Assembly: GCF_032852305.1 (NCBI RefSeq)
Contig: NZ_CP136594.1
Location: 2,889,501 to 2,953,500 of the forward strand
DNA from: Parasphingorhabdus sp. SCSIO 66989
Lineage (GTDB): Bacteria; Pseudomonadota; Alphaproteobacteria; Sphingomonadales; Sphingomonadaceae
DNA: 64,000 bases
Direction of reading: 5' to 3'
Shown: positions 36,095-46,675 of the stretch, piece after piece
Layout of the letters: each line of letters opens with the position of its first letter
Position numbering within the stretch: position 1 is the first letter of the stretch
The notes under the pieces: model-generated
The model's input: only the letters and a program-made list of their open reading frames with translations
The model's database searches: none
What the model was told of the DNA's origin: nothing
Made by a program: the position numbers and the translations under genes

Positions 36095-39000
36095 ATGAAT
36101 TTTCGTAACATCTCCGCATGGTCCATCCGCAACCCGGTGATCCCGCTGGTATTCTTCACCATGTTGCTGCTGGCTGGAATGCTCAGCTTTGCGCGCATGG
36201 ACGTTGTCAACAACCCCGATGTTGAGTTTCCTGCGGTCAATGTCACCATAACCCAACCCGGTGCCGCACCAACAGAGATTGAAAACCAGATTACGCAACG
36301 GGTGGAGTCAACCGTGCGCTCGATCAGCGGCGTGCGACAGATCACCTCTACGGCCAGCGAGAGCGTTTCCAACACCAGTGTCGAATTTGTCGTAGGCACC
36401 GACCCCAATGATGCGGTGTCAGAGGTCAAAAACGCGGTGGACTCGATCAGGGGAAGTCTGCCTGATGGCATTCAGGAGCCGTTTGTCAGCAAGATCGAGA
36501 TCGCCGGCGGTTTTCTCGGCATCTTCGCGGTTGAAGCCGATGATATGACCATCGAACAGCTGAGCTGGTTTGTCGATGACACTGTTTCAAAGCGGCTGCT
36601 CAAGATTAACGGCATGGCCGAAGTGGACCGCTTTGGTGGCGTAGATCGCGAGATTCAGGTGATCGTCGATCCAGCCAAGATGCAGTCGCTCGGCGTGACC
36701 GCCAGCCAGATCAACAATGTGCTGCGCCAGGTCAATCTCAATGCTGCTGGCGGGCGGGTCGAAGTCGGCGGCGCCGAGCAATCGGTGCGCGTGCTAGGCA
36801 ACTCCAAGGACGCCTATGAGCTGTCACAGACTCAGATCAGCCTGCTCAATGGAACGACCATCAAGCTCTCCGATGTCGCCACCGTCCGTGACGGCTTTGC
36901 CGAACGAACATCGATCAGCAAGGTGAAGGACAAGGAGGTCGTCAATTTCTCCATGTCGCGCGCCAAAGGCGCGTCCGATGTGTCGACCTATGAAGAGGCA
37001 CTGGAAGAAATAGCCAAGATTGAGGCGGAAAACCCGGGTATCAAATTCATCAAGCTGTTCAACACCGTCAAATATACGCAAGATCAATATGAAAGCTCTA
37101 TCGCCGCTATGGTTGAAGGCGCGATATTGGCGGTTGTTGTTGTCTTCTTCTTCCTTCGTGACTGGCGCGCGACCATTATCTCCGCTGTTGCGATCCCGCT
37201 GTCTGCCATTCCGACTTTCTGGTTTATGGATTTGCTCGACTTCAATCTTAACCAGCTTTCACTGCTGGCTTTGGGCTTGGTCGCCGGCGTGCTTGTCGAT
37301 GACGCGATTGTGGAGATCGAGAATATCGTACGCCATATGCGGATGGGCAAATCGGCCTATCAAGCCTCTATCGACGCGGCGGATGAAATCGGCCTGGCAG
37401 TTGTTGCCACCTCTTTCTGTATCGTCGCTGTGTTCCTTCCGGTTGGCCTGATGCCAGGCATTTCCGGGCAGTTCTTCAAAAACTTCGGTATTACCGTAGT
37501 TGTCTCGGTACTGATGTCGCTGGCGGTTGCGCGCATGATAACGCCGCTTATGGCGGCTTATTTCCTTAAGGCAAAGGGCCATGCCGAACATGGCGAAGGT
37601 CCATTGATGGACCGCTATATGGGAATTTTGCGCTGGACCCTCGACAACAGCGCTGCGCAGCGCTTCAAGGCTGCCGGTGACCCTGATGCCGGTTGGTTTG
37701 CGCGACTGCCACGTCGCATCGGGGCTCGCTTTCTTGACCATCGCATGTGGATGATGGGCCTCGGTGTCTTGGCATTTCTCCTTACGCTTGTGCTTTTCGC
37801 CGTCACGCCGCAACAGTTCCAACCGACCACCAACTCTGACAACAGTCAGATCACTATTAGTGTGGTACCGGGAACCACTCTTCAACAGAAAGAACAGATT
37901 GTCGATTCGGTAGCGGAGCTGATGTATGAGCAACCGGAAGTCGAAATGGCGCTGAAACGCGTCCGTTCCGGTAGCGAAAGCAGCATCTTCATTACGCTGA
38001 AAAAAGATCGTGAAAAAACTTCGATTGAATGGGAGCGCAATCTTGCACCGGTACTCGCCAAGATTCCCGATGCGCGCGTTCGCTTCCAGTCGCAATCAGG
38101 CGGTTTTGGCAGCGGCCGTGATATCACCGTGCTGCTTTCGGGCTCTGACCCGGATGTGCTGCAAAAAGCGGCAGCCGATCTGGTCGAGCAGATGAAAGGG
38201 CTCGATACCCTCGTCGCTCCCCGTGTTGAGGGCGATATGAGGCGCCCGGAAATCATCATCGAGCCAAGAACCGAATTGGCAGCGGAACTGGGTATCACCA
38301 CCGCAGCGCTCAGCCAGACAATCCGCATCGCAACACTGGGTGAGATCGAGCAGAATATTGCCCAATTCTCATTGTCCGACAGGCAAATTCCCATTCGTGT
38401 GATGCTGCCGCAGTCTTCACGACAGGACCTTTCAACAATCGAGAATCTGCCCGTGCCGACTGCTACAGGCGGCTCGGTTCCACTTAGCCGTGTCGCCGAT
38501 ATCAGCTATGGCGCGGGCCCCACGTCCATCCAGCGCTTCAATCAGAGCCGCCGTGTCCTGATCGGAGCCGATCTGGCCAAGGGGATTGTGACCGGAACGG
38601 CGCAGCAACAGATCGACAATTTGCCGGTTATGAAGAATCTGCCGACCGGTGTCAGCACTGCACCAGTAGGGGATGCGGAATGGCAGCAGGAGCTGGCAGA
38701 AAACTTCATCATCGCGCTGGTGTCTGGCGTGTTTCTGGTGTTTGCCGTTCTGGTGCTGCTCTACAAACGCCTGATGTCGCCACTCGTGAATATGTGCTCG
38801 CTCGCGCTGGCACCGCTAGGTGGCATCTTCCTAGTCTGGGCCGTTGGCCAGCCACTTTCCATGCCTGTGATGATCGGGGTGTTGATGTTGCTCGGCATTG
38901 TGTCGAAAAACTCGATCCTGCTGATCGACTTTGCGATTGAGGAAATGGCGACGGGCACCGACAAATTCGCCGCCATTGTCGAGGCAGGACATAAGCGTGC

Positions 39001-39301
39001 GCAGCCTATCGTGATGACCACCGTCGCGATGACCGCCGGTATGGTTCCCACTGCCCTGTCGCTATCCGGCGATGGCGCCTGGCGCGCGCCTATGGGTACG
39101 GTGGTGATTGGCGGCCTGATCATGTCGACGCTGCTCACGCTGCTGATCGTTCCTGCTGGCTTCAGCCTCGCCGACGGGGTTGAGAAGCGCATGGGCCCAT
39201 GGCTACGGCGCAAATTGCTGACCTATAATCCGGGTGATGCCAAGCCTGCCAGAACAGGGGATGACAGCAGCGGCTCACCGGGTATACAACCCGCCGAGTG
39301 A
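36095..39301 (+). CDS. RND efflux pump permease
   Basis: 1068 residues, twelve transmembrane helices with two large periplasmic loops (about 35-335 and 565-870). Helix 4 carries the proton-relay acidic pair in LVAGVLVDDAIVEIENI, and the helix 10-12 block shows GIVSKNSILLIDFAIEE with its Lys. It is a full-length AcrB/MexB-like pump of the subgroup with shorter docking motifs. Substrates unknown. No outer-membrane factor gene follows, so it must borrow a TolC-like channel. Its stop codon overlaps the DUF445 start (GTGA). Confidence 0.94.
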   Translation: MNFRNISAWSIRNPVIPLVFFTMLLLAGMLSFARMDVVNNPDVEFPAVNVTITQPGAAPTEIENQITQRVESTVRSISGVRQITSTASESVSNTSVEFVVGTDPNDAVSEVKNAVDSIRGSLPDGIQEPFVSKIEIAGGFLGIFAVEADDMTIEQLSWFVDDTVSKRLLKINGMAEVDRFGGVDREIQVIVDPAKMQSLGVTASQINNVLRQVNLNAAGGRVEVGGAEQSVRVLGNSKDAYELSQTQISLLNGTTIKLSDVATVRDGFAERTSISKVKDKEVVNFSMSRAKGASDVSTYEEALEEIAKIEAENPGIKFIKLFNTVKYTQDQYESSIAAMVEGAILAVVVVFFFLRDWRATIISAVAIPLSAIPTFWFMDLLDFNLNQLSLLALGLVAGVLVDDAIVEIENIVRHMRMGKSAYQASIDAADEIGLAVVATSFCIVAVFLPVGLMPGISGQFFKNFGITVVVSVLMSLAVARMITPLMAAYFLKAKGHAEHGEGPLMDRYMGILRWTLDNSAAQRFKAAGDPDAGWFARLPRRIGARFLDHRMWMMGLGVLAFLLTLVLFAVTPQQFQPTTNSDNSQITISVVPGTTLQQKEQIVDSVAELMYEQPEVEMALKRVRSGSESSIFITLKKDREKTSIEWERNLAPVLAKIPDARVRFQSQSGGFGSGRDITVLLSGSDPDVLQKAAADLVEQMKGLDTLVAPRVEGDMRRPEIIIEPRTELAAELGITTAALSQTIRIATLGEIEQNIAQFSLSDRQIPIRVMLPQSSRQDLSTIENLPVPTATGGSVPLSRVADISYGAGPTSIQRFNQSRRVLIGADLAKGIVTGTAQQQIDNLPVMKNLPTGVSTAPVGDAEWQQELAENFIIALVSGVFLVFAVLVLLYKRLMSPLVNMCSLALAPLGGIFLVWAVGQPLSMPVMIGVLMLLGIVSKNSILLIDFAIEEMATGTDKFAAIVEAGHKRAQPIVMTTVAMTAGMVPTALSLSGDGAWRAPMGTVVIGGLIMSTLLTLLIVPAGFSLADGVEKRMGPWLRRKLLTYNPGDAKPARTGDDSSGSPGIQPAE

Positions 39302-40593
39302 CGTCAGTTAGCAATACCGGCTTCTCCGGGGGGCAAGTTCCGGCACAGGAGGATCGCGCGCGGCGAATGCGTATCGTCGCGACATCTTTGCTATTGCTGA
39401 TGGCGCTGGTGTTTATCGGTGCCCTGCAACTGGAAGCGCAGCATCCGGCATGGGGCTATGTCGTCGCTTTTTCAGAGGCGGCCTTGGTCGGCGGTCTTGC
39501 CGACTGGTTTGCCGTTACTGCGCTGTTCCGTCATCCGCTCGGCCTGCCGATCCCGCACACCGCGATCATCCCCAATAACAAGGACCGCATCGCCACCACC
39601 ATGGCCGGGTTTCTGCGCAGTAACTTTCTGATTCCCAAGGTGATGGCGCGGCGTATGCGCAATATGAATGTCGCGGCGGCGGCCGGGCGTTTTCTTATTC
39701 GTGAGCATGAGGGTGATGCTGTTGGCGAGAGCGCGATGCGGTTGGGGCTCTCCAGCCTGTTCGCCGATGTGATGGAGTCGCTGGACAATGACAAGCTCGG
39801 CGGCATCGTCAAAAGCGCTCTACGCCAGCAACTGACGACGCTGCAGATCGCGCCGCTGCTTGGTCAGATATTGAAAGCCTCGATCGCCGATGGCCGTCAT
39901 CGCCCGCTGATCGACAGCTTCATCCTCTGGGGCGCCCGTACATTAGAGGCCAATGAGCATCTGATCCGCGATATGGTGCATGAAAAGGCCAACACGATCA
40001 TGCGCTGGACCGGGCTGGATGACCGGCTCGCCAATGGTGTTGTCGATGGTCTCTATAAGCTGCTCACAGAGGTCGCCGATGATCCTGAGCACCCCTTACG
40101 CGAAAAGGTCGAAGAAGGCCTAGCGACGCTGGCCGATGACCTGATCAACGACCCGAAAATGCACCAGCGCGTTGCCGATATCAAAGCCGAGGTTATCTCC
40201 AATCCCGCTATGGGCCGCTGGATCGACGGCCTGTGGGAGCGCGGTCGCACCGCCCTGCTCACCGCCGCACGCGACCCTGATCGTTCGCTCTCTGGCCAGT
40301 TCAGCCAGAGCCTCGAACAGGTCGGCGACGCCCTGATGCAAGAAGGCGAGTTGCAGATACAGGTCAACCGCTTCGCCCGCCGCACCTTGGTCGGCGTCGC
40401 CACCCGTTATGGCGACCAGATTGTCCGCCTCATATCGGAAACCGTACGCGGCTGGGACACGCGCACCCTGACCGCGCGGGTAGAAGGGGCGGTAGGTCGC
40501 GATCTGCAGTTTATCCGCATCAACGGCACGCTGGTTGGCGGCCTGGTTGGCCTGACCATTCACGGGATATTGCAACTGGCAAAGTCTTTTTAG
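39298..40593 (+). CDS. DUF445-family membrane protein
   Basis: 431 residues from GTG 39298 (overlapping the RND stop); ATG 39367 with AGGAGG 13 bp upstream is the alternative. N-terminal hydrophobic helices (about 26-75) include the family motif EAALVGGLADWFAVTALFRHPLGLPIPHTAIIPNNKDRI, followed by a long helical region and a C-terminal helix (GTLVGGLVGLTIHGILQLA). DUF445 proteins have no settled role. Overlap with the pump gene suggests coupled expression. Confidence 0.9.
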   Translation: MTSVSNTGFSGGQVPAQEDRARRMRIVATSLLLLMALVFIGALQLEAQHPAWGYVVAFSEAALVGGLADWFAVTALFRHPLGLPIPHTAIIPNNKDRIATTMAGFLRSNFLIPKVMARRMRNMNVAAAAGRFLIREHEGDAVGESAMRLGLSSLFADVMESLDNDKLGGIVKSALRQQLTTLQIAPLLGQILKASIADGRHRPLIDSFILWGARTLEANEHLIRDMVHEKANTIMRWTGLDDRLANGVVDGLYKLLTEVADDPEHPLREKVEEGLATLADDLINDPKMHQRVADIKAEVISNPAMGRWIDGLWERGRTALLTAARDPDRSLSGQFSQSLEQVGDALMQEGELQIQVNRFARRTLVGVATRYGDQIVRLISETVRGWDTRTLTARVEGAVGRDLQFIRINGTLVGGLVGLTIHGILQLAKSF

Positions 40594-40619
40594 GCAAACC
40601 GACACAACGACTTGCACAG

Positions 40620-40659
40620 ACAAATCAGGTGTATTAGTAATACAATACACCTGATTTGT
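40620..40659. promoter_or_regulatory. Palindromic operator upstream of CPBP protease gene
   Basis: A perfect 16-bp inverted repeat with an 8-base centre (arms 40620-40635 and 40644-40659). Within it lies GGTG-N16-CACC (40628-40651) with half-sites GTGTATT and AATACAC, the same geometry as at 34674. A second palindrome GTATTA-G-TAATAC (40631-40643) is nested in it. TTGCAC at 40612-40617 could be the -35, placing the palindrome over the -10. No T-run follows, so a terminator is unlikely. Confidence 0.6.
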
Positions 40660-40673
40660 GAAAGGGCCTCATC

Positions 40674-41384
40674 TTGCCTGCAGAAATACAGCCACTCGAA
40701 ACACCACAGCAAAAAACCGGCCGATGGCATCTCGGCGCACTGGGTGACTTGCTCATCGTGATGGCGGTGCTGGTTGGAGTGAAGCAGTCGCTCTTGCCTT
40801 TCACCTATCTCTATGCCGGCCCCGCCTCGACAACCAGCGCGATGATCGTCGCCACCTATTTGCTATGGCGTCGCGGTTCAAGCTGGAAGGCGTTGGGTTT
40901 CAAATGGCCGGAAAGCTGGTGGAAAATCGCCGCTTTAACGCTTCTATCCATGGTCGCATTTGTTGCGGCCACCGGGTCCATGCAGTTTGTTGCCGACCAC
41001 TTCTTTGAAAAAGTCGGCACAAGCGGTCGCTTTGATCATGTCGAAGGCAATTTATGGGCCTATATAGGGATCATGGCCTTGGTCTGGACGCATGGCTCAT
41101 TCTTCGAGGAGCTGCTTTTCAGAGCCTTTATCATTGACCGATCAAGCAGCTTTTTGGGCGGTGGGCTAAGGGCGGACCTTATCGCCGTGCTGTTCTCTTC
41201 CGTCTTCTTTGGCTATCGGCACTATTATTATCAGGGCATTTATGGTGCGCTCGTTACCGGAGCAGCAGGCCTGGCATTCGCCCTGATCTATATCTGGGTT
41301 GGCCGCAAAAACATCCTGCCGCTGATCTTCGCCCATGGCGCTATTAACTCGCTGGCGCAGACATTGCGCTATTTGGGGAATTAG
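40674..41384 (+). CDS. CPBP-family intramembrane metalloprotease
   Basis: 236 residues, about six to eight membrane helices. The CPBP (Rce1-like) motifs are present: EExxxR in SFFEELLFRAFII, the FxxxH region in VFFGYRHYYYQG and the final HxxxN in FAHGAINSLAQ. Members cleave membrane-bound or prenylated peptides, or act in bacteriocin immunity. The start is TTG 40674 with AAAGGG upstream. Single gene under the palindromic operator at 40620-40659. Confidence 0.87.
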   Translation: MPAEIQPLETPQQKTGRWHLGALGDLLIVMAVLVGVKQSLLPFTYLYAGPASTTSAMIVATYLLWRRGSSWKALGFKWPESWWKIAALTLLSMVAFVAATGSMQFVADHFFEKVGTSGRFDHVEGNLWAYIGIMALVWTHGSFFEELLFRAFIIDRSSSFLGGGLRADLIAVLFSSVFFGYRHYYYQGIYGALVTGAAGLAFALIYIWVGRKNILPLIFAHGAINSLAQTLRYLGN

Positions 41385-41424
41385 CCAGCAGGATCAGCAC
41401 TGGGCTGCCTGGCCAGAAGAACTG

Positions 41425-41649
41425 CTAGGCAAAGCTGGCCTGGCCTTCCTGAATGCCCTCGGTCTCGCCAGACTGGGACGCTGGAGCAGTGGCACCATCC
41501 GCCTCTTTGGGTGACATGGAGTAGATAATGGCAAAAGTCATGCGCAGCACTCCAGCGGCGGTTACCCCGGTGCTTTGATGGCCGGTGGGGCCGGCTGCAT
41601 AGATGATGATTGCCGTGACAAAACCCAGCAATGCAATCAGCAACTTCAT
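41425..41649 (-). CDS. Small membrane or exported protein, unrecognised
   Basis: 74 residues; residues 2-19 are hydrophobic (KLLIALLGFVTAIIIYAA), then a polar part rich in Gly, Ala and Glu. ATG 41649 has GCGGAG at proper spacing, which is the main support for a real gene. No motif is recognisable. It converges with the CPBP gene. Confidence 0.6.
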   Translation of the reverse strand: MKLLIALLGFVTAIIIYAAGPTGHQSTGVTAAGVLRMTFAIIYSMSPKEADGATAPASQSGETEGIQEGQASFA

Positions 41650-41821
41650 TATTGCTTCTCCGCGAATTACGGAGAAACACCTATGTGCCTAACCAACTGG
41701 CCCTGTGACATGCCGCATAGGTCATGCCGTTTTAGGGTGGATTTACAGATTGTTACTCAAAATATCCCAGAGATACTGAGTTTTATATCAAGCAACACAG
41801 CGTGAAGAGCCAAAGGACTGT

Positions 41822-44800
41822 CTATCCGCGCTGGAGCAGCATCCGCGCCTGATTGGCGATCTGCGCCAGCATCGAGACGCTGGGCGGGACCGAGAGTTGG
41901 GCGCGTTTTACCAAGCGACGGAATTGGGTAATGCGATCAGCATTGGCCGCGATCCAGCCCTGTGCATGCGCAACCGGATCATCGGCCTCAGCAAGAAAAT
42001 CGCGGCGCATCTGCTGAAAATCGCGGGCCATGCCGGAGACCAGCAACCGCTCCCATGGGTCGGTCGGACTCATCCGCGCTGCGGTCATCTGCACCCAGTC
42101 GAGTGCCAGGGCAGATCCAAGATCAGAAAAGGCGCGGGTGACGATATCGGGCGCGATTCCCGATTGCAGCGAAAGCTGGGCGAGGCCAACTGCACCATCC
42201 ATCTTGAACAACCATGCAATCAGCGCTGCCATTTCTTTCGGCGCGCCGTCGCTGCATAGCGATTCTTCGAGCTCATGGTGCTGGCTGCGTGACTCAGCGC
42301 TGAGCAACTCGTCCACCTTGTCAGACAGCTTGGCCACTGGCGCGGCGAATTGCTCGACGATCGTACCCGGCAATGTTGTTGCACTGGTCTGGCGGATAAT
42401 ATCCGCCATTTGCGAGCGCAGCGCCAAGGCCGCGCGATCAAACAGCATCAACCGCACCTGCTCATCCATCGGGGCTTTATCCAGCTTCTCCCAGAGGCTG
42501 GTCATATCGAACAGCCGTTCCGCCGCGACAAAGGCGATGGCGACATGGCCGAGCGAACAGCCTTCTTCTTCCGCCAGGGCCATCGGATGGATAATGCCCA
42601 ATCGGTTGATAATGCGATTGGCCAGCTTGGTGGCAATCAACTCTTTACGCAGCTGGTGCCCTGTGATCTGGTCGGCAAAATCCTGCTGCATCGCCTCTGG
42701 GAAGGCAGCCAGCAGTTCGGGCTCCATTGAAGGATCATCGGCAATCGGGCTGGCTTCAATCGCGTCCTGCAGGCTGAGCTTGGCGGTCGACAACAGCACC
42801 GCCAGTTCAGGCCGGGTCAGGCCTTGATCATCGGCGATACGGCGTTTCAGCGTATCATTATCGGCAATGCCCTCAACCTCGCGGTCGAGCCGTCCCATTT
42901 CCTCGAACGACTCAATCAACCGGATATAGGACGGCAGCGTATCGGCACCGCCGCTCTCGGCAATGGACAGGCCGAGCGCCTGAAAACGATTATCCGCCAG
43001 TACCAGATCGGCGACTGCATCGGTCATACTTTCCAGCAGGCTGTTGCGGTCGTCGGTGGACAGCGCTCCGGCGCGCACCGCCTGTCCCAGTGCAATCTTG
43101 ATGTTGACCTCATTGTCCGAGCAATCAACGCCGGCGCTATTGTCGATAAAGTCGGTATTGACCCGACCACCATCGAGCGAAAAGGCGATACGACCCGCCT
43201 GGGTAATGCCGAGATTGGCGCCCTCGCCTATCACCTTGCAGCGCAGATCTTCAGCATTGACGCGAAGGACATCATTGGCGGGGTCACCTACGTCGAGATT
43301 ATTCTCATGCGCCGCCTTGATATAGGTGCCGATACCACCAAACCATAGCAGATCAGCCTCGGACTTGAGAATGGCGGTGATCAACGCATCCGGTTCAATC
43401 TCATCCTGCTCCAGACCCAGGAGCGTCTGTATCTCGGGTGTCAGCGTCAGCGATTTTTGTGAACGCGAGAACACTGCACCGCCCTTGGAAATCAGTTTGG
43501 CATCATAGTCCTCCCAGCTCGAACGCGGCAGATCAAACAGTCGCTTGCGCTCTACCCAGCTTTTCGCCGGGATGGGGTCAGGATCGATAAAGATATTGCG
43601 ATGGTCAAAGGCGGCGACCAGCTTGATCGCCTTGGAGAGCAGCATGCCGTTGCCGAAGACATCGCCCGACATATCGCCGCAGCCGATGACATTGACCGGC
43701 TGGCTCTGCACATCCACGCCCATTTCCAGGAAGTGACGCTGCACCGAGACCCAGGCACCACGTGCGGTGATACCCATGGCCTTATGGTCATAGCCTTGGC
43801 TGCCGCCGCTGGCGAAGGCATCACCCAGCCAGAAACCGGCCTCTTCGGCAATACCATTGGCGGTGTCGGAGAAGGTCGCCGTGCCTTTGTCGGCGGCGAC
43901 CACGAAATAGGGGTCCACACCATCACGGACATGCACGCCGTCAGGATGGACCACTTCGCCATCGACAATATTGTCGGTGATCGAGAGCAGCGAGCGGATA
44001 AATTTCTTATACGCCTCTTTGCCCGCCGCGGCCCAGGCATCGCGATCACGCGCCGGATCGGGGAGCGATTTGGCGAAAAAGCCGCCTTTGGCACCGGTCG
44101 GCACAATCACCGCGTTCTTGACGCGCTGCGCTTTCATCAGGCCGAGAATCTCGGTACGGAAGTCATCGCGCCGGTCAGACCAACGCAGGCCGCCACGTGC
44201 CACGGCACCGGCACGCAAATGCACACCTTCAACGCTCGGCGCATAGACGAAAATCTCGCGCCAGGGCAGCGGCTTGGGAAGACCCGGCACTTTGGCGCTT
44301 TCAATCTTGAACGCCAGAACCGCATTGTTGCCCGACGCAAAAGCATTGGTGCGCAAGATTGCGAGGATCAGGTCACGAAGCAGACGCAGAAGGCGGTCAT
44401 CATCAATAGCCGACACCTGCGTCAGCCCGCTACGGATAGACCGCTGCGCCAGTTCCTCAGCCTTTTCACGGTCCTTGTCGAAAGTCGGGTCATGCCGGGC
44501 GCGGAACAGCACCATCAGTGCGCTGGTCACCTGCGGCGCATCGCGCAGCGCATCGACAAAGGTGCCAAGACCATAAGGCATACCGGTCTGACGCAAATAA
44601 CGGAACCATGCGCGCAGCAGAATCACATCATCTGCGGTCAGGCCATTGATCGTGATCAGCTGATTAAAGCCATCATCCTCGGCGCGGCCATCAAGCACAT
44701 TGGCGATAGCGTCTTCGAGCAGCTTCGCGCGCTCCAATATCGTCTCGGGTTTAACCATGCCCTGCGCTACCAGCGTGAAATCATGGATATAGCCAAGCTC

Positions 44801-46507
44801 ACCATCGGCCAGCGGCGTTGGCACCTCTTCGGCCACATCAAAACCGAAATGCTCCAGCACTGGGACCGCTTCGGACAGCGCAATGGACCCGCGCACATTG
44901 TAGAGCTTTAGATGCAGACCGTTAGTCGCATCATCGGACACCGCATAAAGCCGTGCCGACCGGCGATTATCATCGTCCAGCGCATGGAGCCGCAAGATAT
45001 CGGTCGCCGCTTCCTGCGCGCCGCATTCCATGCGGTAACTTGCGGGAAAGGCCTCGGCATAGCGGCTTGCCAAGGCGGCAGCGCGGCTTTCATCGCCCAA
45101 TTCACCCAGAGCATTTTCCACCTCGGGCAGCCAACCACGCACCATATCCTTCAACTGCGCATCCAGTTTCGCGCCATCAGGGACACGACCATTGTCACGC
45201 AGATCAAGCACATAGCGAAGCATTGCCACCTGGCCGTCTTCCAACGAGATGGTCCAACTCAGCGTCTTGGCATTGGCAGCTTCGGTGAGCATCTTCTCAA
45301 TCGCGATCCGGCGACCAGTCGAAACCTCATCACGCGGCAGCCAGACAAAGGCGAACAAATGCCGTTCAAGCGAGGATTCAATCGTAATCAGCTTGGGCCG
45401 GGGCCGATCCGCCAGCGACATAAAGGTCAGCGCCGCGCGCTCAATGTCTTCTGTCTTGAAAGCGATCAATAGGTCATGCGGCAGTGAGGTCAGCGCATGC
45501 GCCAGCGCCTTGCCGGCATGTCCCGACGAATCAAAGCCGAACTTGTCATTGATTGTCTTGAGATGCGCGCGCAGCAGCGGCACCTTGTCCGGCGCGGTGA
45601 CCAAAGCGGCGCTGGTCCAGATGCCGCAATGCACCGAAAGGCCGGTGATCTTGCCATCTGCGCGCAGCGGCAGGATGACCAAGTCCATCGGCACCCGGCG
45701 ATGCACGGTGGAGAGCCGGTTGGATTTGACGATCAGCGGCACCGAACCGCCATTCTCAAACCATTGCACCGCTTTGCGATAATTGGCCTCGGCGAGTACA
45801 GGCTCGGATGATACGCGAACAAAGCCTTTGGCATCACGAATGCTACTGTCCAGATCCCAGATATGATGCGCCAACTGGGTCATATTGCGATCAATAAACC
45901 AGCGCAGCAGCGCAGCCCCCTCAGGATCGGCAATATTCTCCGCATCGGCGGACATGGCATGTTGCAGCAAAGGCCAGTCCTGCACCGTTGCGCGAACGTC
46001 GGCCAACATTTGCTCGACTGCGCTGTGCAGTTGCTTGCGCACCTTGGCATCGGCGCGCTGCATCTCGATATAGACAATCGATTCTTGCCGTTCGCCCGAC
46101 GCGTCGCGTGACATGATCTCGGTCAGATTGCCCTCATCATCACGGCGCACCGACAGTACCGGGTGAATGATGCGGTGAATATCGAGACCTGCCGCGCTCA
46201 CCTCATTGGCAATAGAGTCGACCAGGAACGGCATGTCGCGGTTGATCACCGCCATGCGCATTGTCCGTCGGCCATCGCCACTAGCATCGGTGTCGATAGC
46301 AATAGCTGGCTTGGCACGCTCCCGATGCATCATTGTAGTCAGCGCAAACTGCGCCGCCTCGCGTGAAGCGTCATCGTTGAACCCGTCATTCTCGCCGGGC
46401 AAAGCGCCTTGCGAAAAAGCCTCCTGCAAAGCGCCTAGAAGGGCATCATTTTGCGGTTGGTCAGTCGAAGTGGAAAGGGAAGCATCGTCAGAGATGGCAT
46501 GGGACAT
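41822..46507 (-). CDS. NAD-specific glutamate dehydrogenase, large (about 180 kDa) type
   Basis: 1561 residues, the usual size of the large bacterial NAD-GDH (the GdhZ/GDH2 class). The N-terminal half holds ACT-like regulatory regions (NRDMPFLVDSIANEVSAAGLDIHRIIHPV). The catalytic part, about 690-1150, includes APSVEGVHLRAGAVARGGLRWSDRRDDFRTEILGLMKAQRVKNAVIVPTGAKGGF, with catalytic Lys in PTGAKGGF, and GCGDMSGDVFGNGMLLS for NAD binding. It deaminates glutamate to 2-oxoglutarate, complementing PutA, which makes glutamate from proline. Single gene. Confidence 0.95.
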   Translation of the reverse strand: MSHAISDDASLSTSTDQPQNDALLGALQEAFSQGALPGENDGFNDDASREAAQFALTTMMHRERAKPAIAIDTDASGDGRRTMRMAVINRDMPFLVDSIANEVSAAGLDIHRIIHPVLSVRRDDEGNLTEIMSRDASGERQESIVYIEMQRADAKVRKQLHSAVEQMLADVRATVQDWPLLQHAMSADAENIADPEGAALLRWFIDRNMTQLAHHIWDLDSSIRDAKGFVRVSSEPVLAEANYRKAVQWFENGGSVPLIVKSNRLSTVHRRVPMDLVILPLRADGKITGLSVHCGIWTSAALVTAPDKVPLLRAHLKTINDKFGFDSSGHAGKALAHALTSLPHDLLIAFKTEDIERAALTFMSLADRPRPKLITIESSLERHLFAFVWLPRDEVSTGRRIAIEKMLTEAANAKTLSWTISLEDGQVAMLRYVLDLRDNGRVPDGAKLDAQLKDMVRGWLPEVENALGELGDESRAAALASRYAEAFPASYRMECGAQEAATDILRLHALDDDNRRSARLYAVSDDATNGLHLKLYNVRGSIALSEAVPVLEHFGFDVAEEVPTPLADGELGYIHDFTLVAQGMVKPETILERAKLLEDAIANVLDGRAEDDGFNQLITINGLTADDVILLRAWFRYLRQTGMPYGLGTFVDALRDAPQVTSALMVLFRARHDPTFDKDREKAEELAQRSIRSGLTQVSAIDDDRLLRLLRDLILAILRTNAFASGNNAVLAFKIESAKVPGLPKPLPWREIFVYAPSVEGVHLRAGAVARGGLRWSDRRDDFRTEILGLMKAQRVKNAVIVPTGAKGGFFAKSLPDPARDRDAWAAAGKEAYKKFIRSLLSITDNIVDGEVVHPDGVHVRDGVDPYFVVAADKGTATFSDTANGIAEEAGFWLGDAFASGGSQGYDHKAMGITARGAWVSVQRHFLEMGVDVQSQPVNVIGCGDMSGDVFGNGMLLSKAIKLVAAFDHRNIFIDPDPIPAKSWVERKRLFDLPRSSWEDYDAKLISKGGAVFSRSQKSLTLTPEIQTLLGLEQDEIEPDALITAILKSEADLLWFGGIGTYIKAAHENNLDVGDPANDVLRVNAEDLRCKVIGEGANLGITQAGRIAFSLDGGRVNTDFIDNSAGVDCSDNEVNIKIALGQAVRAGALSTDDRNSLLESMTDAVADLVLADNRFQALGLSIAESGGADTLPSYIRLIESFEEMGRLDREVEGIADNDTLKRRIADDQGLTRPELAVLLSTAKLSLQDAIEASPIADDPSMEPELLAAFPEAMQQDFADQITGHQLRKELIATKLANRIINRLGIIHPMALAEEEGCSLGHVAIAFVAAERLFDMTSLWEKLDKAPMDEQVRLMLFDRAALALRSQMADIIRQTSATTLPGTIVEQFAAPVAKLSDKVDELLSAESRSQHHELEESLCSDGAPKEMAALIAWLFKMDGAVGLAQLSLQSGIAPDIVTRAFSDLGSALALDWVQMTAARMSPTDPWERLLVSGMARDFQQMRRDFLAEADDPVAHAQGWIAANADRITQFRRLVKRAQLSVPPSVSMLAQIANQARMLLQRG

Positions 46508-46675
46508 GGGGAGAAAGCCTCGGGCGGTCTGAAGTGGTCCTAAAACGCCCTATGCGCCTTTTCTCCCAGCACCTCAAGCACCGAAAAGGTCCACGAAACA
46601 AAGTAACACTATTTCAGTATTTTACCGCACTAATCAGGTGCAGCATTGACCGCAATTGATATGGTCTTGCAGTGT

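Noticed and set aside
40620-40659. Terminator for the DUF445 gene
   Set aside because: No T-run on either side, AT-rich stem, and the half-sites match the operator at 34674.
43601-44911. 436-codon plus-strand frame
   Set aside because: Antisense to the glutamate dehydrogenase catalytic region; mirror of its codon bias.
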